From NCBI GenBank assembly GCA_017405305.1, contig JAFRAT010000015.1, positions 1 to 43,492 on the forward strand: a stretch of 43,492 nt of DNA, in the 5' to 3' direction. Of this stretch, positions 33,050-43,492 are shown piece by piece. The DNA comes from Aeriscardovia sp. Lineage in GTDB: Bacteria; Actinomycetota; Actinomycetes; Actinomycetales; Bifidobacteriaceae. The notes under the pieces were generated by a model. The model saw only the letters and a list, made by a program, of their open reading frames with translations, was not told the origin of the DNA and searched no databases. Each line of letters opens with the position of its first letter. The stretch's first letter is position 1. A program made the position numbers and the translations under genes.

Positions 33050-34451
33050 TCAGACGCTGATAACGCCCCGGCAGGTCAGCACGACGGCGACGGCCGCCAG
33101 CGCGGCGATGACGCCCATCGCCGTCCATTCCCCGGCGCCGATGCGCCGCCCGCTCCCTCGGCTCGCGGCGGCGCGAGGAATACTGGATCTGGTAGACGCA
33201 GATGAACAGGTAGCACACCAGCGACGCCGAGACGTCGAGCTCGGAGCAGAAATCGTAGGCGTTGGACGTGACGAGGAACGTCAGCAAGAACGCGGTCTCG
33301 ATAGCGGCGGTGATGACGAGCGAGGTCCGCGGCGCGCGGCGGGCGTTGAGACGCCCCCAGTACGCGGGCATGACATGGTCGCGGGCCATGAGAACGGTGG
33401 CCTCCGTCGGCAGGATGGTCCAGGACAGCAGGCCGCCTAAGCAGGAGACAATCAGCGCGATATTGATGAACGCCTCTCCCCAGACGCCGACGAGCTTGTC
33501 CATGACGGCGCCCATCGCGGGCTGGCCGAGACCGGCAAGCTGCGCGCGGGTCATCACGCCGTACGGCAGCAGGGAAATGAACAAGTAGACGAGCGCGAGG
33601 CAGACGAACGCGGCCACCGTCGCATGGATGGCGTCTGACTTGCGCCGCGCCCTGTTCGACATCACGAACGCGCCCTCGATGCCGAGCATGAGCCAGACCG
33701 TCACCAGCAGGCTGTTCTTCGCCTGGCCGAACACCGCTCCCGCGCTGATCGGCGTATGCGCGGCCGCCGCCGCGTTGCTCGACAGCGTGGCCCAGAACTG
33801 CGAGGTGAAAAGGCCTGCCTTGAAGCCGAGCACGGCAGCGACGCCGAAGACGAGGATCGGCGCGAGCTTGCAGACGGTGACGATCGTGTTGACGACGGAC
33901 GCGCTCTCCACTCCCCTGGCGATGAGCAGCGTCAACGCCCAAATAAGCGCGGCCGACGCGAGGATGGACGGCAGATTCTGGCCGCCGGCGAACGCGGGGA
34001 CGAACGTGCCGACCGCGCTCATGAGCATCGTGCAGAAGGCGATGTTCGTCAGCCAGTCCGACACCCAGTAGCCCCACCCGGAAAGGAACTCGCCGAAACG
34101 GCCGAAAGACTCGCCCGCATAGCTGAACATGCCCGAAGTGAGGTCGGGACGCTTGCGGGCCAGGTTGTTCGAGGCGATGATGAGGGCCGCGAAGCCGATG
34201 TCGGTGAAAATCCAGGCGACGAGCGCAGGCCCAGGCGAAGCGACCTGCGCGAGCTGGCTCATGACGCCGAAGATGCCTGTGCCGATAGCCGAGCTGACGA
34301 TGAGGGCGGCGAGACCGAGGAAGCCGATGGCCGGTTTTCGGCCGGCTGCGTTGGGGTCGGCCGGGCCGGGCGTCCGGCCCGGGGAAACGGGAACGCTGGT
34401 GCTGGATGCCGATGCGGCCGGCGTGGCCGCGGTCGTGCCGTGTGCTGTCAT
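33050..34451 (-). pseudogene. arcD: ArcD-like arginine/ornithine antiporter, frameshifted near the C-terminus
   Basis: An APC-superfamily basic amino-acid antiporter. From the ATG at 34451 (AAGGACA RBS) the frame reads cleanly for about 425 residues. Clear ArcD-type segments include LARKRPDLTSGMFSYAGESF followed by WGYWVSDWLTN, VWLMLGIEGAFVMSNRARRK and CLGGLLSWTILPTEATVLMA. At about 33168-33175 the hydrophobic frame is lost. In the original frame the protein runs on as an arginine-rich tail to 32916. In the neighbouring frame it recovers a membrane helix (EWTAMGVIAALAAVAVVLTC) and stops at 33050. A one-base deletion explains this. Even when restored, the last helix of typical ArcD is missing. 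Antiport may be lost or altered; a sequencing error is the alternative. Confidence 0.7.
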
Positions 34452-34706
34452 GATGTCCTTGTCTCGGAAGTGCTTGTCCGTCTCATAGCGCGGGAAGCCG
34501 GACGGCTCCGTCCGAGAGTACACGCCCGCGCCCTGCCGGCTCGCGCAGTTGGGCCTGAGGGCGAACAGCGGCGCATGAAATTGAAATACGCCCGCGCCAG
34601 GGCAGCGCGGCGGCCGATAGGCCGCATCCCCTAATGTGGGTACCGGGCCGGCTGCGCCTCGCGGCCGGCGCGCGGGCGCGAGTCCGCGCCGACGAAAGGA
34701 GCTCTC

Positions 34707-34853
34707 ATGAGCGGAACGTGGAAAGACGAGAAAAAGCGCAAGCGGGCTCATCGGACCAAAACCCGCAAGAAGGCGCTTGCGGCCCGCGTCAAAGGCAACA
34801 AGTACAAGCAGGACAAGCCCGACTGGGCCGCCGGCGAGTCCGCCCGCCGCTGA
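34707..34853 (+). CDS. 48-residue highly basic protein, unknown function
   Basis: A short ORF beginning MSGTWKDEKKRKRAHRTKTR and ending DWAAGESARR, with 19 Lys/Arg residues, no hydrophobic segment and no cysteine. GAAAGGAGCT lies six bases before the ATG, one of the best RBSs in the window, which is the main reason to call it. It is divergent from the antiporter. Its composition suggests binding to RNA, ribosomes or DNA. I do not recognise the family. Confidence 0.6.
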   Translation: MSGTWKDEKKRKRAHRTKTRKKALAARVKGNKYKQDKPDWAAGESARR

Positions 34854-34867
34854 GCGCGGAAAACAAA

Positions 34868-34902
34868 GCAGGCCCGGACCCCTATCGGAGGTCCGGGCCT
34901 GC
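34868..34902 (-). terminator. intrinsic terminator of the TauE-like gene
   Basis: GCAGGCCCGGACC pairs perfectly with GGTCCGGGCCTGC around a nine-base loop (13-bp stem). Read on the minus strand it is followed by TTTGTTTT, so it terminates the exporter gene ending at 34975. It may also stop the small plus-strand gene. Confidence 0.85.
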
Positions 34903-34974
34903 CGGCATCGAGGGGAAGCGCATGGCGATGCGCGCCTCGTTCGCCCCTGCGCGGCCGCGCCGCCCGTCCCGTTC

Positions 34975-35736
34975 TCACAGCGCGCTCTTGACGGCCATGG
35001 CGATGAGCAGCACGCCCAACGCCGACATCAGCCACTTCTCACGGCCCCCGTGCGTCATGAAACGGGCCACGTGCGGGGCGAAGAGCGCGCCGGCGCTGTC
35101 GCCTAGGACGAGCGGCAGGATGACGTCCCACTGCGCGCCGCCGCCTAGGATGCGCGCGCAGATGCCGAACAATCCCGTCCAGAACACCACCCAGGACGAG
35201 CTGGCGATGGTTTCGAACGCGTTGTCTCCCAGGAGCAGCAGGCCGGCGAGGACAGGTTCGCCGCCGCTCATGCCACCGATGCCGACCATGATGCCGCTGA
35301 GCAGGCCGGAGATGAGGTAGATCCAGAAGGCGTGCTTCGGTTTCTTGTCCTCCGGTCTCCCTTTTTCTTTGTCGCCGCGGAACGCTTTGACGACGATGAC
35401 CACCCCCACGATGACGAGGATAGCGGCGAGAATCCAGGAGTACGCCTTTTTGGGGATGAGGAACGAACCCAGGGAGAACGCGACGGCCCACGGAATGGTG
35501 GCCAGCAGCATCCGGTTCGCCTTGCGGTAGTCGATGGCGTTGGTCCGTCTGTACTGCCAGGTGCCGATAGCCACGCTCGGCGCGCTGGCGACCAGCGAGG
35601 ACATCGTCGCCGCGGCCGGATCCAGGCCGAACAGAGACGAGAGGACGGCCACGTAGACCGAGCCTCCGCCGCTGCCGAGCGCGACGACGAACGTGCCGAC
35701 CAGAAGGCCGACGAAGGCGAGCAGAAGAAAACGCAT
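34975..35736 (-). CDS. TauE/SafE family (DUF81) membrane transporter
   Basis: A 253-residue protein with about eight membrane segments, beginning MRFLLLAFVGLLVGTFVVAL followed by GSGGGSVYVAVLSSLFGLDP. The paired glycine-rich repeats (GSGGGSVYV near residue 18 and VGIGGMSGGEPVLAGLLLLG in the second half) are characteristic of the family. Members export sulfite, sulfoacetate or other small anions; the substrate here is unknown. The ATG at 35736 is chosen because the frame upstream lacks membrane or family sequence. It ends at a strong intrinsic terminator. Confidence 0.85.
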   Translation of the reverse strand: MRFLLLAFVGLLVGTFVVALGSGGGSVYVAVLSSLFGLDPAAATMSSLVASAPSVAIGTWQYRRTNAIDYRKANRMLLATIPWAVAFSLGSFLIPKKAYSWILAAILVIVGVVIVVKAFRGDKEKGRPEDKKPKHAFWIYLISGLLSGIMVGIGGMSGGEPVLAGLLLLGDNAFETIASSSWVVFWTGLFGICARILGGGAQWDVILPLVLGDSAGALFAPHVARFMTHGGREKWLMSALGVLLIAMAVKSAL

Positions 35737-36397
35737 TCGCCCCACTATACCCGGATTTTTCCGCGTTCGATGCGGAAAAAACGAAGCTTTTTCCCGTCCG
35801 CTGTCCGCGCGAGCTATCGCCTGGCAGCAGTTCATCGGCTTGGCATCGTTCAAGCTCGCCGCGGCCGGCCGCGGCGGCGCCATCCAGGGACGCTAGCCGG
35901 GAAACGCGGGACTGCTCGCAGGCTCTCTGCGCGCCCGACAAGCGCATCGGCGAAAGACCCCAGCGCGAAACGGCAGACCCATGCCGCAGCCCGCTGCTGT
36001 TCCTGACAGGCCTATAGAACGACGGCGCCCCGATGCCGAAGCAGCCGACGATCCTTGCGGAGAAAAACAGCACGGCCACCCGCTCCCCTCGATGATGACG
36101 GCCGCCAGGTGCGACGCCCCTCAAGACAGCGCCATCGGCCGCGCCAGCCGACACGGTCAGCCTGCCAACGCCCGCTATCACCCTCCCTCGAAAACGCGAT
36201 ATGACGGCCTGGAAGGTCTCCATGGCCGACTACAATGGAAAACAGTTAAAGCCGTGCACAGCGCGATTTCGTGGCTTCTAGCGGCATGGACCCCTCAGGG
36301 AATCGCCAAATCAATCGTCATCCGGTCCCTTCGGCACCAGCATCCGGCGACGACCGGCCCGTGCCCGCCCGCGGCTTCTCACAGAAAGGAAACTCGA
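35737..36397. other. 660-bp region upstream of gyrB without a gene
   Basis: The plus-strand frame that runs into gyrB from 35981 has no family similarity before the GTG start. The divergent exporter promoter lies at the left end (TATAGT just before its start). The gyrB promoter must be here, but I see no convincing -35/-10 pair. Confidence 0.5.
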
Positions 36398-38533
36398 GTG
36401 AGCGACAACGTGAACAGCGCTGACGATCCCGTCATGGACGACAGGAACAAACCGTCCGAATACAGCGTCGAAGGCAACGAGAACCTCATCCACAAAGAGG
36501 ACCTCAAAGAAGGAGAACTGAACTCCACCACAGCGCCGGAGCACTACGGAGCCAAAGACCTGCGCGTCCTGGAAGGCCTGGAGGCCGTCCGCCTGCGCCC
36601 CGGCATGTACATCGGCTCCACCGGCCCACGCGGCCTGCACCACCTGGTCTACGAGATCGTCGACAACTCCGTCGACGAAGCGCTCGCCGGCTATGCCACG
36701 CACATCGAGGTCACGATCCTGCCGGACAACGGCATCCGCGTCGTCGACGACGGCCGTGGCATCCCGGTCGGCATCGTGCCCGGCGAAGGCAAGTCCGGTG
36801 TCGAGGTCGTCATGACCAAACTCCACGCGGGCGGCAAGTTCGGCGGCGGCGGCTACACCGTCTCCGGCGGCCTGCACGGCGTGGGCATTTCCGTGGTCAA
36901 CGCGCTCTCCACACGCATGGAGGTCGTCGTCAAACGCGACGGCCACGAGTGGACGCAAACGTACCTCAACCAGCGTCCGACCGCGCCCCTGGCCCGCGGC
37001 CGCCGCCTCGAGGAGGACGAGTCCACTGGCACGTCCGTCACATTCTGGCCGGACCCGCAGATTTTCCAGACCACCGTCTACGACTTCGAGACGCTGCGCA
37101 CCCGCTTCCAGCAGACCGCGTTCCTCAACAAAGGCCTCAAAATCAGCCTGACCGACGAGCGCAAGCCCGCCGACTCCTCCGATGAGGCCGCCGACCAGAA
37201 GGACAGCGAGCCCGGCGCCGAAGAAACAGAACGCAAGGCCGTCTACCAGTACAAGGACGGCATCAAGGACTACGTCAAACACCTGGCATCCGCCAAGCGC
37301 GCCACGCCGATCGCCGGCGGCATCATCAGCTTCGCCGCGGAAGACGAGAAGCTCGGCATCTCCGCGGACGTGGCCCTGCAGTGGACCGGCGCCTACACCG
37401 AGACGCTGCGCACCTTCGCCAACACCATCACCACCACCGAGGGCGGCGCGCACGAAGAAGGCTTCAAAGCCGCCCTCACCGGCCTCATCAACCGCTACGC
37501 GCGCGAAAAAGGCATCCTGCGCGACAAAGACGACAACCTTTCCGGCGAGGACGTGCGCGAAGGCCTCGTCGCCGTGCTTTCCGTCAAACTGACGAACCCG
37601 CAGTTCGAAGGCCAGACCAAGACCAAACTCGGCAACCCGGAAGCCAAAACCTTCGTCCAACGCATCATCACCGACCGCCTGCGCGACTGGTTCGACGCGC
37701 ACCCGGCCGACGCCAAGACCATCGTCGAGAAAGGCGTCTCCGCGTCCCGCGCACGCCTCGCCGCCAAAAAAGCCCGCGAGACCACACGCCGCAAGTCACT
37801 CTTCGAGTCCGCCGGCATGCCCGACAAGCTCAAGGACTGCCAGTCCAACAACCCGGAGGAATGCGAGCTCTTCATCGTCGAAGGCGACTCCGCAGGCGGC
37901 TCCGCCATCCAAGGCCGCAACCCGATGACACAAGCCATCCTGCCGCTGCGCGGCAAAATCCTCAATACCGAGCGCGCCTCCCTCGACCGCATGATGCGCT
38001 CCGACACCATCGAAGCCCTCATCACCGCCGTCGGCGCAGGCTACGGCGCGGACTTCGACATCGAGAAAGCCCGCTACCACAAAATCATCATCATGGCCGA
38101 CGCCGATGTGGACGGCGCCCACATCGCCACCCTCATCCTCACGCTGTTCTTCCGCTACATGCGCGACATGATCTACAAGGGCTACGTCTACGTCGCCATG
38201 CCGCCGCTCTACCGCCTCAAATGGACCAAGGGCCCGCACGACTTCGTCTACACCGACAAAGAACGCGACGAAGCGCTCGCCAAGGGCAAGGCTGCCGGCC
38301 GTCAGCTGCCCAAGGGCGAAGGCATCCAACGGTACAAGGGCCTGGGCGAGATGACGTACCAGGAACTGTGGGAGACCACCATGGACCCGGGCCGCCGCAT
38401 TCTCAAGCAGATGCGCCTCGAAGACGCCGAAGCAGCCGACGCCACCTTCTCCATGCTCATGGGCGACGACGTGCTGCCGCGCCGTCTGTTCATCCAGCGC
38501 AATGCCAAGAACGTCAAGTTCATCGACGCGTGA
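36398..38533 (+). CDS. gyrB: DNA gyrase subunit B
   Basis: A 711-residue ATPase subunit of gyrase. The GHKL ATP site has YEIVDNSVDEALAG (catalytic Glu86, Asn90), VVDDGRGIPVG and GGLHGVGISVVNALS. The TOPRIM domain has EGDSAGGSA (from about residue 495) and the metal-binding DADVDGAHI. The C-terminal QRYKGLGEMTYQELWETTMD binds GyrA. The start is the GTG at 36398 after AGAAAGGAAACTCGA; the first ATG (36434) lacks an RBS. A variable segment near residues 250-280 is acidic. gyrA follows after 26 bp, so the two form an operon. Confidence 0.97.
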   Translation: MSDNVNSADDPVMDDRNKPSEYSVEGNENLIHKEDLKEGELNSTTAPEHYGAKDLRVLEGLEAVRLRPGMYIGSTGPRGLHHLVYEIVDNSVDEALAGYATHIEVTILPDNGIRVVDDGRGIPVGIVPGEGKSGVEVVMTKLHAGGKFGGGGYTVSGGLHGVGISVVNALSTRMEVVVKRDGHEWTQTYLNQRPTAPLARGRRLEEDESTGTSVTFWPDPQIFQTTVYDFETLRTRFQQTAFLNKGLKISLTDERKPADSSDEAADQKDSEPGAEETERKAVYQYKDGIKDYVKHLASAKRATPIAGGIISFAAEDEKLGISADVALQWTGAYTETLRTFANTITTTEGGAHEEGFKAALTGLINRYAREKGILRDKDDNLSGEDVREGLVAVLSVKLTNPQFEGQTKTKLGNPEAKTFVQRIITDRLRDWFDAHPADAKTIVEKGVSASRARLAAKKARETTRRKSLFESAGMPDKLKDCQSNNPEECELFIVEGDSAGGSAIQGRNPMTQAILPLRGKILNTERASLDRMMRSDTIEALITAVGAGYGADFDIEKARYHKIIIMADADVDGAHIATLILTLFFRYMRDMIYKGYVYVAMPPLYRLKWTKGPHDFVYTDKERDEALAKGKAAGRQLPKGEGIQRYKGLGEMTYQELWETTMDPGRRILKQMRLEDAEAADATFSMLMGDDVLPRRLFIQRNAKNVKFIDA

Positions 38534-38559
38534 CGTCGGAAAGCGAGAAAGACTGAATC

Positions 38560-41268
<2,709 letters not shown>

Positions 41269-41678
41269 AGAGGAATCCTGGCTCGGCTGCCGCGCCCCGC
41301 GGTCGCGGCCGCCGGCCGCCGGTAACAAGTCCGTCCACGCCGGCGCAGCGATCCTCGCGGCAGTGTGCTCATGTCTGCAAAGACATGGTTTTCCTGCTTC
41401 GCAGGCATCGCATGCCGGGGAACCTCGGGCATCAACGGCCGACGACGCGCAGACAAGCCCCCGCGCTTTCCCCAAGCGCATCCGGCGTTCCCGCGTGGTC
41501 CGCCGGCCTTAGGCCTTAGCTAAAGTCCGTGCACAATGCTGCTGCCCGTAGCGGTTCCCTGCTGGGCGGGCTGTCGCGGAAGCGCGGGCGCGCGTTGCGC
41601 CCGACGAACCGGCGCAGCCGATCCATCCCGCCGGAAGCGGGGCTATTTCGCGAAGGGAATGGGGTCAGGCGGCGCCGC
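41269..41678. other. gyrA-gadC convergent intergenic region
   Basis: No gene. A 7-bp stem (CATGTCT/AGACATG, 41370-41387) followed by GTTTTC could terminate gyrA weakly. The rest is GC-rich with no recognisable element. Confidence 0.5.
41370..41391 (+). terminator. weak terminator-like hairpin after gyrA
   Basis: CATGTCT-GCAA-AGACATG followed by GTTTT, 100 bp after the gyrA stop. Confidence 0.45.
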
Positions 41679-43067
41679 TCAGTCCTCGACAGCGTCCTTC
41701 TCGTACTGCAGCTGCTTGATCCGCGAGGGGTCGAGGCCTTTGACGTAGTCCTTGTGAAACGCGGAAATCACGATCGGGATAATCAGGGAGACAACGAAGC
41801 AGACCGCCAGAAGCACCAGGTACATGCCGGTCTCGTCGCTGGGCAGCGCGCTCGAAGGAGTGAAGCTCATGACGAACGCGATAATCGAAGTGATCGTGCC
41901 GCACACGGCGGCGATGGTCTTGCCCACGATGCCGCCGGGCACGTTGTACGTGCGATGCAGGTCCTTACCCGTGAAGATGAGACGGAAGTAGCTGGCGTAC
42001 ATCAGGAGATAGCAGACCAGGTAGGTGAGCGTCGTGAGTGTCGTGGCGACGAGGAAGGAGACGATGCCGGCGTTGCCGGAACCGAATGTGAGAATGGCGT
42101 CCCACATGACGACGATGGTTTGCGCGACGATCATGTTGGTCGGCACGCCGTGCTTGTTGGTTTTGCGGACACAGCGCGGCATGACGCCATACTCGGAAGC
42201 GGTCTGCAGGCCGGCGGACGAGCCGGCGATCCAGGAACCGATCTCGGCGACGACGCCGAAGACGATGAGCAAGCTGGTGATGCCAAGCAGCCAGGTCAGG
42301 GCCGGGCTGAAGTGATACATGAGCAGTTGAAGCGTCTGGAAGATGCCGGCGTTGAGGAACAGCTCCTTCTGCGGAACGACCGCGGCGACGGCGATGCCGC
42401 CCAGGGCGTCGAGAACGATGGCGATTGCCACGAGATACCCATCGCCAGCGGTAGTTGCGCTCGGGCTTCTGCAGCTCGTTGATGTGCGAGCCGGACGCTT
42501 CGACGCCGGCGAACGCGAGGATGAACGTCGCGAAGATGGCCCAGGAGCCGGCTTTGGTGAAGTCGGGGAAGAAATCGTGGACACCGAAGTGGATCTGCAC
42601 GGGGTTGCCCTGCGCAAGATACATGATGGTGAACACGAAGAAGATGACGGACGTGCCCAGGATGCCGATCATGAAGCCCCACTTGGCGATCGCCGCGGTC
42701 ACCTTGGTGCCGCGCAGCTGCAGGAACGTGATGGCAATGAAGATGGAGTAGCTCATCGTCACCATGCCGACGGTGATCTGGAATCACTGGAAGAACAGGG
42801 CCATGAAGCCCAACGCTCGCTGTGGAGGGCGTTGCCCACGGCGCTGATCTCCGCCGAGAGGCTTCCGACCAGCCTTCGACGGAAGCCTCTCGGCGGAGAT
42901 CAGCGCCGTGGGCAGGAACCAGAAAATCCCCGCCAGGAGAACGAAGAACACGCACGCGAATTTCGACGTCGCGAAGCTCGGGTACTCGTATACCGTCAAC
43001 ACCATGGATGCTGTCAGCCAGACGAACGCGAAGAACGTTACTTCCCTGTTTGCTCTGTGCTGGCCAT
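41679..43067 (-). pseudogene. gadC: glutamate:GABA antiporter, multiply broken
   Basis: An APC-family antiporter that exchanges external glutamate for internal GABA. The ATG at 43067 (GAGGA RBS) and family segments such as VLTVYEYPSFATSKFACVFF, FAGVEASGSHINELQKPERN and FGVVAEIGSWIAGSSAGLQT identify it. The frame is broken repeatedly compared with E. coli GadC. A base is missing near 43040. One is missing in the Met codon after LISAE, within 42880-42913. Another is missing near 42810. TGA replaces an expected Trp codon at 42786-42784. Two bases are missing at about 42435 and 42450. A 34-bp inverted repeat replaces coding sequence at 42834-42913. The last 250 residues read cleanly. As read it cannot make a full transporter. 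Confidence 0.88.
42834..42913. repeat. perfect 34-bp inverted repeat with 12-base spacer inside gadC
   Basis: Bases 42834-42867 are the exact reverse complement of 42880-42913. On the gadC strand the first arm is genuine coding sequence (the PTALISAE region), and the second arm stands where the following GGVFTWV-type residues would be expected. Both arms lack the same T. Confidence 0.95.
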
Positions 43068-43367
43068 GACAATCCTCACTTAGTCTTGTTTTCTGTTTTC
43101 AGACGGCCACAACTCTGTCGCCGCGCTGCGTTCGCAAGCTTATAACGATTCCACGGATTGTCGGCCTTCTGCTGCGCCTCATGCCGAGGACCTGTGCCGC
43201 CGGACGGATACCCCACGAAAGCGTCGATGGAACACAGGCGGCCTGTTGAGGGAGGCATTTACAACCCGGCGGAGCCGGTGTAGCGTTCCGGTTGTGGAAA
43301 CCGGCCCGGGCGACATGGTCGTCGCTTGGAAACCGCGGGAAACTAAATTACAGCGAGGTGATGTGTG
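43068..43367. other. gadC-gadB divergent intergenic region
   Basis: A 300-bp region carrying presumed divergent promoters for gadC and gadB. No gene is seen. A short hairpin-like CCGGTT-GTGGA-AACCGG lies near 43288. The gadB RBS GAGGTGA is at 43355-43361. Confidence 0.5.
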
Positions 43368-43492
43368 ATGTCTTTGGGTGAGGATGCGTTGGAGGATAGT
43401 CTGTTGGGGAGCGTGGAGGCGGGCATCGATTTGCCGACCAGGGTTCTTCCGGACAGGGCGATGAACCCGAACGTCGCGGAGGAGGCCGTGCG
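43352..43492. repeat. 141-bp terminal inverted repeat, right copy
   Basis: Exact reverse complement of bases 1-141; see the left copy. Confidence 0.97.
43368..43492 (+). CDS. gadB: glutamate decarboxylase, 5' fragment (right end)
   Basis: The first 41 codons of gadB, in the same MSLGEDALEDSLLGSVEAG frame as the left fragment, running off the right edge. The ATG is at 43368, with GAGGTGA six bases upstream. It is divergent from gadC. Adjacent gadB and gadC form the standard glutamate-dependent acid-resistance pair, so this context is the natural one for gadB and the left copy is the anomalous one. Confidence 0.82.
   Translation, partial: MSLGEDALEDSLLGSVEAGIDLPTRVLPDRAMNPNVAEEAV

Noticed and set aside
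36311..37702. 463-codon minus-strand ORF opposite gyrB
   Set aside because: Shadow frame; gyrB motifs are complete on the plus strand.

Overview
The window looks like the chromosomal replication-origin region of a Bifidobacterium or very close relative; I do not assign a species. The grounds are high GC, the actinobacterial origin order parB-parA-rsmG-jag ... yidC-yidD-rnpA-rpmH / dnaA-oriC-dnaN-recF-dciA ... gyrB-gyrA, strong bifidobacterial-style RBSs, a sortase C/pilin pair, and glutamate decarboxylase genes at both ends. Genes left of dnaA run mostly on the minus strand and genes right of dnaN mostly on the plus strand, so most core genes point away from oriC.

Layout. 1-125 (-) is the 5' end of gadB, followed by trxB (+) and a small membrane protein (-). 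At 2.1-7.5 kb is a pilus-type accessory block: a small putative DNA-binding protein (+), two small membrane ORFs, a class C sortase and an LPMTG pilin with an 11-base G tract upstream. At 7.5-11.6 kb lie parB, parA, rsmG and jag. At 11.6-21.4 kb an accessory block splits jag from yidC: a decayed stretch, a four-gene type I restriction-modification operon (hsdM-hsdS-GIY-YIG protein-hsdR) and a CPA2-type cation/proton antiporter. At 21.5-28.96 kb is the origin core: yidC, yidD, rnpA, rpmH, dnaA, a DnaA-box cluster with DnaA-trio-like triplets, dnaN, recF, dciA. At 29.2-35.7 kb another accessory block separates dciA from gyrB: an acyl-CoA ligase, a cysteine hydrolase, a nitroreductase, a frameshifted ArcD-like antiporter, a 48-residue basic protein and a TauE-like exporter. 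gyrB and gyrA follow, then a heavily decayed gadC (-) and the 5' end of gadB (+).

How it works together. DnaA boxes at 23.6-25.7 kb and six parS-like sites between 9.9 and 33.0 kb serve initiation and ParAB segregation. The R-M operon is a self-contained defence module. gadB/gadC and the ArcD-like antiporter belong to families used in amino-acid-dependent acid resistance, but both transporters are broken as read.

Two structural points stand out. First, the two ends of the window are perfect inverted copies of exactly 141 bp (gadB RBS plus first 125 coding bases), which looks like both ends of one contig running into the same assembly-graph sequence. Second, gadC carries about six frame or stop lesions plus a perfect 34-bp inverted repeat that looks like a replication template-switch scar.
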